A DNA stretch of 22,402 nt. Source: an uncultured Collinsella sp. (GTDB taxonomy: Bacteria; Actinomycetota; Coriobacteriia; Coriobacteriales; Coriobacteriaceae). Position numbers and translations under genes: made by a program. The stretch spans positions 1-22,402 of the forward strand of contig UQLC01000029.1 of NCBI GenBank assembly GCA_900541795.1. The letters run 5' to 3'. Below the pieces are notes generated by a model. That model did not search any database. It was not told the DNA's origin and was given only the letters and a program-made list of their open reading frames with translations. Below are positions 10,627-17,335 of this stretch, one piece after another (within the stretch, counting starts at the first letter, position 1; each line of letters begins with the position of its first letter).

Positions 10627-10668
10627 ATATACCCCTCGGCCGCCCGTCCGGGCTGCAAAGGGGTATAT
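10627..10668. repeat. 10-bp perfect inverted repeat between purA and purD
   Basis: ATATACCCCT (10627-10636) and AGGGGTATAT (10659-10668) pair perfectly around a 22-base loop that itself holds a short GCCCG/CGGGC stem. It lies 22 bases beyond the purA stop. The T content after it is low, so it may be a weak terminator, a processing site or an operator for purD. Confidence 0.5.
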
Positions 10669-10690
10669 CGCAATAACCAAATAGTCCCGA

Positions 10691-11977
<1,287 letters not shown>

Positions 11978-12043
11978 GTTTACTCCTTACATTCATGGAC
12001 TGTCTACGCGCCACGCCGGCACGCAGAAGCACAAAACATTCCC

Positions 12044-12072
12044 AGTATACCCGTGCAACGGGCGCCTGTCCT
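12044..12072 (-). promoter_or_regulatory. Candidate purA promoter
   Basis: On the minus strand AGGACA (12072-12067) and TATACT (12049-12044) are separated by 17 bases, good matches to the -35 and -10 boxes of the main sigma factor. The -35 box overlaps the last bases of dnaB. The resulting leader would be about 60 bases. Motif-based only. Confidence 0.5.
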
Positions 12073-13462
12073 ACTCCTCGGCATGTGCCCCATCAAGCTC
12101 ATAGAACTTGGTGGATGCCGGCAGGAACATCAGATCGACGTCGCCGATCGGGCCCGAACGGTTCTTGGCCACGACGATACGCGTAACGCCCTCGTCGGGT
12201 CGATCGTCGCGCGAGGCCTCGGCCTCGTCGGCGGAGCGGTCCAAGAACATAACGATATCGGCGTCCTGCTCGATGGAGCCCGATTCACGAAGGTCGGAAA
12301 GCTGCGGGCGCTTGCCGGTACGGGATTCGACCTGACGCGAGAGCTGCGACAGCGCGATGAGCGGGATCTTGAGCTCCTTGGCCATGATCTTCAGACCACG
12401 CGACATCTCCGAAACCTCGACGGTACGGCTCTCGGAGCGGCGTCCCGGCGGAGGACTCACCAGCTGCAGGTAGTCCAGGATGATGATTGCCTTCTCCTTG
12501 TTATGGAGCATGCGGCGGCTCTTGGCGCGAATCTCGGTCACTGTGGTGCCGGGCGTATCGTCAATCAGAATATCGAGCTTGGACAAGGTCTGCGTGGCCT
12601 CGTTGATATTGGCCCACTGCTCGGGGCTAATGCGGCCCATGCGGAAGTCACTGATCGAGATCATGGCGTAGGCGCAAATCAGACGCTGGGCAATTTCTTT
12701 GCCCGACATCTCCAGCGAGAAGAAGCCGACGGTATAACCGGCAGCGGCAGCGTTGAGCGCCAGATTCAGGGCGAACGACGTCTTACCCACAGCAGGGCGG
12801 GCGCCGATAATGATGAGCTGGCCCTCGCGGAAGCCCATGAGCATGCGGTCGAGTGACGGGAAGCCCGTGGGCACGCCCGCAGCCTGGCCACCGGCCTGAC
12901 ACACTTCCTCGGCCTCGTTATAGGCCTCAACCATAAACTCGGTCAGCGTCTTGTAGCTCGACTTGACCTCGCGTGCCGTGACCTTGAGCAGCTTGCTCTC
13001 GGCTAGCTCCACGACCTCTTTGGTGTCGGTGGGGGCGTTATATGCCAGCGCGTTGATCTCGTTGGTGGCGCCGATCAGCTCGCGCAGCATCGAATCGCGA
13101 CGAACGATGGCGGCATGGTGCTGCCAGTTCACGAGCGACAGAGTCTGACCCATCAGCTCCAAAATGTAGGCCTCGCCGCCCACGGCATCGAGCTTGTTGA
13201 TGCTTCGCAGGTAATCGATCAGCGAGATGGAGTCGATGGGAATGCGGCTGTTGTACATATCGACCATCGCGGTGTAGATGGTCTTATGAATGGGCCGGTA
13301 GAAATCATCGGGCTGCAGCTCGACCTGGGCCTCTTCGACCACCTCGGGCGATAGCAGCATAGCGGCCAGTACATTGGCCTCTGCATCTTGGTTTTGTGGA
13401 AGACCCAACTTTGAGCCGCGGTCCTCGACCGTCAGCCCCGTCTCCCTATCGTCATATGCCAT
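12071..13462 (-). CDS. dnaB: Replicative DNA helicase
   Basis: DnaB is the hexameric helicase that unwinds DNA at the replication fork. The 463-residue protein has the N-terminal domain that contacts primase (about 20-165) and the RecA-like helicase domain (about 195-455). Walker A is GARPAVGKTS (220-229), Walker B is IIILDYLQLV, and LIALSQLSRQVESR and RPQLSDLRESGSIEQDAD are classic DnaB motifs. There is no intein. The start at 13462 (MAYDDRETG) is chosen over 13474 because GAGG lies 6 bases before it. It is downstream of rplI on the same strand, a gene neighbourhood (rpsF-ssb-rpsR-rplI-dnaB) seen in many actinobacteria, but a terminator separates it from rplI. Confidence 0.96.
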   Translation of the reverse strand: MAYDDRETGLTVEDRGSKLGLPQNQDAEANVLAAMLLSPEVVEEAQVELQPDDFYRPIHKTIYTAMVDMYNSRIPIDSISLIDYLRSINKLDAVGGEAYILELMGQTLSLVNWQHHAAIVRRDSMLRELIGATNEINALAYNAPTDTKEVVELAESKLLKVTAREVKSSYKTLTEFMVEAYNEAEEVCQAGGQAAGVPTGFPSLDRMLMGFREGQLIIIGARPAVGKTSFALNLALNAAAAGYTVGFFSLEMSGKEIAQRLICAYAMISISDFRMGRISPEQWANINEATQTLSKLDILIDDTPGTTVTEIRAKSRRMLHNKEKAIIILDYLQLVSPPPGRRSESRTVEVSEMSRGLKIMAKELKIPLIALSQLSRQVESRTGKRPQLSDLRESGSIEQDADIVMFLDRSADEAEASRDDRPDEGVTRIVVAKNRSGPIGDVDLMFLPASTKFYELDGAHAEE

Positions 13463-13495
13463 GAGCATCCTCATTCATATCGCTTGCGAGCATCC

Positions 13496-13504
13496 ATAGT
13501 ATCA
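13496..13504 (-). promoter_or_regulatory. Candidate extended -10 promoter for dnaB
   Basis: TGATACTAT on the minus strand is an extended -10 element (TG, one base, TACTAT) located 33 bases before the dnaB start. No good -35 box is evident, which is tolerated by extended -10 promoters. It agrees with the terminator upstream, which makes dnaB need its own promoter. Confidence 0.4.
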
Positions 13505-13615
13505 GCCACGGTCCCAAAACGCGCCGCGCGCCGCCAATCATCACCGAACCAAACGGATGAACGGTCCTGTATATAGGACTTCGACGCAACGTTCACCATG
13601 ACACTCACTCAGCGC

Positions 13616-13654
13616 AAAAAACAAAAGGGCGCCCTGGTTTCCCAGAGCGCCCTT
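13616..13654 (-). terminator. Intrinsic terminator after rplI
   Basis: AAGGGCGCcCTGG (13625-13637) and CCAGaGCGCCCTT (13642-13654) form a 13-bp stem with one mismatch and a tetraloop. On the minus strand it is followed by TTTTGTTTTTT. It closes the rpsF-ssb-rpsR-rplI operon 33 bases beyond the rplI stop. The remaining bases to dnaB hold only its candidate promoter. Confidence 0.92.
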
Positions 13655-13686
13655 CTTAGAACAAGATTGTTGCGTTGTAGCAAATG

Positions 13687-14226
13687 CTACTCGGCAGCAG
13701 CCTCAGTCTCGACCTCGGCGGTCTCGGCCTCGGCGACCTCAGCGGCCTCCTCGACCTCAGCCTCGGCAGCGAGCTCCTCGGCGGTAACGCCGACGAGAAC
13801 GACAACCTCGGCCTTGATCTCGCGGTACAGCGAGATGGCAACGGTGTGGGCACCGGCAACCTTGATGGGCTTACCGAGCTCGACGCGCTTGCGGTCGATG
13901 TCCATACCGAGCTGAGCCTTGATGGCGTCAGCGATCATAGCGGCGGTAACGGAGCCAAAGAGGATGCCCTCGTCGCCGACCTTGACGTCAACGGTGACCG
14001 TCTTGCCCTCGAAGGCAGCCTTGGTCTCGTTGGCAGTAGCCAGACGGACGGCCTCGCGCTTGGCGATGTTGTTGCGACGCTCGTCAAGCTGCTTGAGGTT
14101 GCCCTTGGTGGCGGCAACAGCGAGCTTCTTGGGGAACAGGAAGTTCTCAGCGTAACCCTGAGCGACCTCTACGACGTCGCCCTCGCCGCCCTTGCCCTTG
14201 ATCTCATCGAGAAGAATAACCTTCAT
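13687..14226 (-). CDS. rplI: 50S ribosomal protein L9
   Basis: L9 binds 23S rRNA near the base of the L1 stalk. The N-terminal domain MKVILLDEIKGKGGEGDVVE with the AQGYAENFLFPKKLA signature is unmistakable. A long helix follows, then the C-terminal RNA-binding domain (about 80-148). The usual protein is about 150 residues, and this one has 179: the last 30 are a Glu/Ala/Val-rich acidic tail (repeats of AEVEEA and AETAEVE) that is probably disordered. GGGAG lies 8 bases before the start. It is the last gene of the rpsF operon, 15 bases after rpsR. Confidence 0.97.
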   Translation of the reverse strand: MKVILLDEIKGKGGEGDVVEVAQGYAENFLFPKKLAVAATKGNLKQLDERRNNIAKREAVRLATANETKAAFEGKTVTVDVKVGDEGILFGSVTAAMIADAIKAQLGMDIDRKRVELGKPIKVAGAHTVAISLYREIKAEVVVLVGVTAEELAAEAEVEEAAEVAEAETAEVETEAAAE

Positions 14227-14241
14227 GATGCGTCTCCCTTC

Positions 14242-14508
14242 TTAGCCGCGGTCGCGGTTGCCACGAGAGGAAACCACGGGGACGGTGTACGGCAGGAGAG
14301 CCATCTCGCGGGCGCGCTTGATGGCGTTGGCGATGTCATGCTGATGCTGCGTGCAAGCGCCAGTGACGCGACGGGGCTTGATCTTGCCACGGTCGGTCAT
14401 GTACTTACGGAGAAGCTGAGTGTCCTTATAGTCGATGAACTCAGTGTTCTCCTTGCAGAACTGGCAGTACTTACGACGCGGCTGACGTGCAGAAAAATCA
14501 TTAGCCAT
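14242..14508 (-). CDS. rpsR: 30S ribosomal protein S18, cysteine-containing form
   Basis: S18 pairs with S6 on the platform of the small subunit. The 88-residue protein contains FIDYKDTQLLRKYMTDRGKI and KPRRVTGACTQHQ, diagnostic for S18. Cys15 and Cys18 (CQFC) with Cys52 and a following His form the metal-binding set of the C+ variant common in actinobacteria. The start at 14508 (MANDFSARQ) is chosen over 14559 because it gives the family N-terminus and has AAAGG upstream; the longer reading adds 17 residues without similarity. It is third in the rpsF operon. Confidence 0.96.
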   Translation of the reverse strand: MANDFSARQPRRKYCQFCKENTEFIDYKDTQLLRKYMTDRGKIKPRRVTGACTQHQHDIANAIKRAREMALLPYTVPVVSSRGNRDRG

Positions 14509-14580
14509 GTCAAAATACCTTTCGTTTGGCAACTTCGGCGAACCGAAGCCGCCTCTCACTCAAAAATAGGTGAACAACCC

Positions 14581-15033
14581 TTAGAACGGGATGTCCTCAT
14601 CGTAGACGTCGACCGCGGGCGGCGTAGCCACCGGTGCGGCAGGACGTGCTGCGGGCGCGGGAGCTGCGGGGGCGTAACCGCCCTGATCGTAGCCACCCTG
14701 GCCACCACGGGAGCTCATAAACTCGATCTCATCGACGATGACCTCAAGCTTGCTCCGGCGCTGGCCGTCGCGCTCCCAAGAGCTGTAGCGCAGCTTGCCC
14801 TCGATCGCGACCTTGTTTCCCTTTGCCAGGAAACGGCTCACGGCCTCGGCGCGGGTGCCGAACATGGTGCAGTCGACAAAGTTGGGATAGTCCTCCCACT
14901 CGCCAGTCTGCGCGTTGCGGCGACGATCGTTCACGGCGACGCCAAAGGACAGAACCTGGGTTCCGCCGGCGGTGGCGCGCAGCTCGGGATCGCGGGTGAG
15001 GTTACCGGTGATGTTCACTCGATTGATGCTCAT
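14581..15033 (-). CDS. ssb: Single-stranded DNA-binding protein
   Basis: SSB coats single-stranded DNA during replication and repair. The 150-residue protein has the OB fold (about 1-108; begins MSINRVNITGNLTRDPELR and includes FVDCTMFGTRAE), a Gly/Ala/Pro-rich linker (about 110-140) and the acidic tip DEDIPF, which binds partner proteins such as DNA polymerase III subunits and repair enzymes. The ribosome binding site is GAGGAAG. It lies between rpsF and rpsR, the common bacterial arrangement. Confidence 0.97.
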   Translation of the reverse strand: MSINRVNITGNLTRDPELRATAGGTQVLSFGVAVNDRRRNAQTGEWEDYPNFVDCTMFGTRAEAVSRFLAKGNKVAIEGKLRYSSWERDGQRRSKLEVIVDEIEFMSSRGGQGGYDQGGYAPAAPAPAARPAAPVATPPAVDVYDEDIPF

Positions 15034-15081
15034 AACTCACTACTTCCTCTTGGGGCACAAGCCCAGTCCAAAACGACAGTC

Positions 15082-15375
15082 TTACTCCTGGTCGTCGCGA
15101 CGGACGATCATGTGGCGGACCACAGCGTCGGTGATGCGCAGGACGCGATCAAGCTCGGCGATCTGGGTAGGATCTGCGTGGAAGTTGATGAGGGTGTAGT
15201 CACCATCGGTGAGGTCGTTGATCTCGTAGGCGAGCTTGCGCTTGCCCCACTCGTCAACGGAGTCGACCTTGCCAGCGCCCTCAGCGATCGTGGTATCGAT
15301 ACGCTTCATAACAGCGAGACGAGTCTCAGGGTCGAGCGACGGGTCAACAAAGAACAGCAGTTCATAAGCCTTCAT
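15082..15375 (-). CDS. rpsF: 30S ribosomal protein S6
   Basis: This 97-residue protein (MKAYELLFFVDPSLDPE, then VDEWGKRKLAYEINDLTDGDY) is a standard-length S6, the partner of S18. The start at 15375 follows a very strong AGAGGAGGTGA ribosome binding site; the ATG at 15396 would lie upstream of that site and is rejected. It is the first gene of rpsF-ssb-rpsR-rplI, behind a clear promoter and a leader hairpin. Confidence 0.96.
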   Translation of the reverse strand: MKAYELLFFVDPSLDPETRLAVMKRIDTTIAEGAGKVDSVDEWGKRKLAYEINDLTDGDYTLINFHADPTQIAELDRVLRITDAVVRHMIVRRDDQE

Positions 15376-15401
15376 ATTGTCACCTCCTCTGGGCAAATGT
15401 G

Positions 15402-15430
15402 GCTTCAGGTCGTGAAGGTGCGCCTGAAGC
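15402..15430 (-). promoter_or_regulatory. Leader hairpin of the rpsF operon, candidate S6:S18 autoregulatory site
   Basis: In the leader RNA GCUUCAGG and CCUGAAGC form a perfect 8-bp stem around the 13-base loop CGCACCUUCACGA, ending just before the rpsF ribosome binding site. Leaders of rpsF operons in many bacteria carry a hairpin bound by the S6:S18 complex for feedback control. Position fits; I could not verify the conserved loop bases against that family. Confidence 0.45.
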
Positions 15431-15446
15431 AGGAAAAGACTTGGTA

Positions 15447-15475
15447 ATAATATCTTTCAACCTCCTAGGCTGCAA
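15447..15475 (-). promoter_or_regulatory. Promoter of the rpsF-ssb-rpsR-rplI operon
   Basis: On the minus strand TTGCAG (15475-15470) and TATTAT (15452-15447) are spaced by exactly 17 bases. Predicted transcription starts near 15440, giving a leader of about 65 bases that contains the hairpin. Confidence 0.7.
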
Positions 15476-15837
15476 GAATATGCAGCTACAACCTCATGAC
15501 CTCCACATATGCCCATACTCGCACGACGTTTCATGCGCATTCCAACCAAATGCTGACCAAAAGCTTGACGGATTTGTGGACAAGATACGATGCCGCGGGG
15601 ACAAGCTGAGCCAAGCCGCAGGTCGCCGATTGCAGGGTTGTGGTCACGAAATGTATACCACCGGTTCGATCGATTGCCTCAAAATTTTTAAATTCGCTGC
15701 CGCGTCATTCATGAATACCTATTTTGAACAGATCATCGAGCGGGATCTGGCTGGTCAGGATGCTTTTTTAGTACTCATCTGGCACATGCCGGATACGGGT
15801 GCGGAGCGAGCGCTTTAAAAAATGCCAAGTTTTCTGT
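15476..15837. other. Intergenic stretch without a supported gene
   Basis: About 360 bases lie between the rpsF promoter and the tRNA-Ser promoter. The base composition is more AT-rich than the genes. One DnaA-box-like TTGTCCACA (minus strand, 15583-15575) is present, which alone does not make an origin. A plus-strand frame of 139 codons (15399-15818) crosses it, but it starts with GTG inside the rpsF leader, has no ribosome binding site and resembles no family I recognise. Confidence 0.5.
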
Positions 15838-15865
15838 TTGCACTTTTCGATTCCTCGTGTATACT
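15838..15865 (+). promoter_or_regulatory. Promoter of the tRNA-Ser genes
   Basis: TTGCAC (15838-15843), 16 bases, TATACT (15860-15865): a good sigma-70-type promoter, with the -10 box 16 bases before the tRNA. Confidence 0.7.
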
Positions 15866-15881
15866 GACTTTCGCATTTAAC

Positions 15882-15972
15882 GGAGAGTTGTCCGAGTGGC
15901 CGAAGGAGCACGATTGGAAATCGTGTAGGCGTCAAAAGCGTCTCCAGGGTTCAAATCCCTGACTCTCCGCCA
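15882..15972 (+). tRNA. tRNA-Ser (anticodon GGA)
   Basis: A class II tRNA with acceptor GGAGAGT pairing ACTCTCC, anticodon loop TTGGAAA (anticodon GGA, reads UCC/UCU), a long variable arm, T-loop TTCAAAT, discriminator G and encoded CCA. The long variable arm and discriminator G agree with serine. Confidence 0.96.
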
Positions 15973-15980
15973 GTTAATTC

Positions 15981-16011
15981 CAAAGCAGGCCTTAGTGCCT
16001 GCTTTGTTTTT
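15981..16011 (+). terminator. Terminator between the two tRNA-Ser genes
   Basis: CAAAGCAGGC (15981-15990) and GCCTGCTTTG (15997-16006) form a perfect 10-bp stem with a 6-base loop, followed by TTTTT. Only 9 bases separate the T run from the next tRNA. Confidence 0.85.
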
Positions 16012-16020
16012 ACCCCACGC

Positions 16021-16111
16021 GGAGGGGTGGCAGAGTGGTTGAATGCGGCGGTCTCGAAAACCGTTTGGCCTGTATAAGGTCACGAGGGTTCGAATCCCTC
16101 CTCCTCCGCCA
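16021..16111 (+). tRNA. tRNA-Ser (anticodon CGA)
   Basis: Acceptor GGAGGGG pairs CTCCTCC (one G-U). The anticodon loop CTCGAAA gives anticodon CGA, which reads UCG. There is a long variable arm, T-loop TTCGAAT, discriminator G and encoded CCA. No promoter fits in the 9 bases after the preceding terminator, so expression probably depends on read-through. Confidence 0.96.
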
Positions 16112-16122
16112 TTTTGGTTGAG

Positions 16123-16149
16123 AAAGCTCCCAGGAATGGGAGCTTTTTT
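16123..16149 (+). terminator. Terminator after tRNA-Ser (CGA)
   Basis: AAAGCTCCC (16123-16131) and GGGAGCTTT (16138-16146) form a 9-bp perfect stem followed by a run of six T (16144-16149). Confidence 0.9.
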
Positions 16150-16174
16150 GTTTTGAGTCCCTAACAAGCAAATA

Positions 16175-16207
16175 CGGCGAAGAAGGAGGGGTTCGAACCC
16201 GCCAGGG
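16175..16207 (-). pseudogene. tRNA-Ser 3'-end fragment, inverted relative to the intact genes
   Basis: On the minus strand the sequence from GGTTCGAACC to CTTCTTCGCCG matches the last 25 bases of tRNA-Ser (CGA) at 21 positions, covering the T-loop, the 3' acceptor strand, the discriminator and CC. No matching 5' half exists on this strand. It may be a tRNA relic or an old attachment site of an integrated element. Confidence 0.45.
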
Positions 16208-16315
16208 CGCAAAGCGTAAAGAAAACGCACCAGTGGCGCGTTTTTAGCGCAGCGCGGTCGGCGTAAGCCGACCGGATAAATTTTGAGCGCCGCTCAAAAT
16301 TTAGACATCCCTCCT
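16184..16315. repeat. Compact multi-hairpin element
   Basis: AGGAGGG (16184-16190) and CCCTCCT (16309-16315) could close a structure that holds four inverted repeats: GGGTTCGAACCC (16189-16200, overlapping the closing arm), AAAACGC/GCGTTTT (16222-16228 and 16238-16244, followed by T), CGGTCGGC/GCCGACCG (16255-16262 and 16267-16274) and AAATTTTGAGC/GCTCAAAATTT (16278-16288 and 16292-16302). No protein is encoded. It resembles a mobile intergenic repeat or a structured RNA; its copy number elsewhere is unknown. Confidence 0.55.
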
Positions 16316-16363
16316 ATTCAGCCACGTCCCCATCGCGTTCAGCATCAACCCAGATCCCCAAAC

Positions 16364-16420
16364 ATGTACATCACCCTCCAAAAACGATATTTTTCGACAT
16401 CTTTGGAGGCTGATGTACAT
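16364..16420. repeat. 19-bp inverted repeat upstream of the TRIC-family gene
   Basis: ATGTACATCACCCTCCAAA (16364-16382) and TTTGGAGGCTGATGTACAT (16402-16420) pair at 18 of 19 positions around a 19-base loop. ATGTAC occurs again near 16489-16503. It could be an operator or a hairpin in the leader of the following gene; no T tract follows. Confidence 0.55.
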
Positions 16421-16539
16421 ACTTGAAACCTATGACCGCACCCAGTCCCGACCGTTTGCCGAGCAATAGGGTCGCAATCGGCGCCGAACATGTACTATGT
16501 ACGGGCATTGTCCAAACCCGTAACCCAAAGGACCCCATC

Positions 16540-17229
16540 TTGCCCGTCGTCGCCGCCATAACCGTTACCTCACATGCCTCGGATGCCATGGTCGCTATCC
16601 CATTTTGGCTTGAGATGTTCGCCGTTGTCGCTGCATCGATCTCGGGTGTGCTGGTTGCGCGCGAACACAAGCTCGACCTGGTGGGCGCGGTCGCACTCGC
16701 GGTAGTCTGCGGTCTGGGCGGCGGTCTTTTGCGCGACATGACACTCCAGGTCGGCAACGTCTACATCCTCAACCAGCCAATGGCGCTGCCGCTCTCCATC
16801 GCCACGGCGGCCATCATTTACATCTTCCCGGCAATCGTCGATAAGCCCGACAAACTCATCCCCCTGCTCGACATCATCTCGGTCGGCATCTATGCGGCAA
16901 CCGGCGCAGACAAGGCACTGGTCTACGGATTTGCACCCGTCGTTTGCATCATGATGGGCTTTTTCACCGCGGTGGGCGGCGGCATGCTGCGCGACGGCTT
17001 TATGGGCGTGGTTCCGGGCATTTTCCAACGCACCAACTTTTATGCCATCGCGGCCATCGCCGGATCGGCAAGCTATGTAAGCCTCGTCATGAGTGGCTTG
17101 GTCAGCAATGTCGCCGCGCTGGTCGTATGCGTTATCGTGACCATGGGTCTGCGCTGGCTCTCGCTGCGCTTTGACATCAAAAGCCCCACCGAAGAAGACA
17201 TCGCGCACTTTTTACATCGCAAAAAGTAG
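16540..17229 (+). CDS. TRIC/UPF0126-family membrane protein
   Basis: This 229-residue, about seven-helix membrane protein has two repeats of the family motif, GGGLLRD (60-66) and GGGMLRD (146-152), each followed by a membrane hairpin, as in UPF0126/TRIC proteins. Some members are potassium-permeable TRIC channels, and E. coli YicG has been linked to glycine transport, so ion or amino-acid movement is likely but not specified. The TTG at 16540 is chosen because AAAGGA lies 7 bases before it. ATG at 16588 gives a still adequate protein (MVAIPFWLEMF), and a TTG at 16423 would add 39 residues without similarity. The gene stands alone on the plus strand. Start confidence is lower than family confidence. 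Confidence 0.85.
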   Translation: MPVVAAITVTSHASDAMVAIPFWLEMFAVVAASISGVLVAREHKLDLVGAVALAVVCGLGGGLLRDMTLQVGNVYILNQPMALPLSIATAAIIYIFPAIVDKPDKLIPLLDIISVGIYAATGADKALVYGFAPVVCIMMGFFTAVGGGMLRDGFMGVVPGIFQRTNFYAIAAIAGSASYVSLVMSGLVSNVAALVVCVIVTMGLRWLSLRFDIKSPTEEDIAHFLHRKK

Positions 17230-17298
17230 ATAGCAAGGCACGACCTTTCGAAATGCAACCGAGAGGTTCTTTTAGAGCGCTCGCACGTTGGGTACCCT

Positions 17299-17323
17299 GT
17301 TAGATATATGCCGAGTATCTAAC
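17299..17323 (+). promoter_or_regulatory. Hairpin next to the ribosome binding site of the bactofilin-like gene
   Basis: GTTAGATA (17299-17306) and TATCTAAC (17316-17323) pair perfectly around a 9-base loop and end directly at the GAAGGA ribosome binding site (17324-17329). It may act in RNA or as an operator. No clear promoter was found in 17230-17298. Confidence 0.45.
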
Positions 17324-17335
17324 GAAGGATTCACT

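Noticed and set aside
12071..13462. Possible intein in dnaB
   Set aside because: The Walker and DnaB motifs are continuous and the length of 463 residues is normal.
15575..15583. Actinobacterial DnaA-box sequence TTGTCCACA on the minus strand, possible replication origin
   Set aside because: Only a single box was found, without an AT-rich unwinding region or dnaA/dnaN nearby.
15399..15818. 139-codon plus-strand frame between rpsF and tRNA-Ser
   Set aside because: GTG start inside the rpsF leader, no ribosome binding site, overlaps the divergent promoter and resembles no known family. A shorter real peptide from an internal ATG cannot be fully excluded.
15877..16230. 117-codon minus-strand frame over the tRNA-Ser genes
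   Set aside because: Segments such as GGGGGIRTLV and RVRDLNPG are the well-known false translation of tRNA genes.
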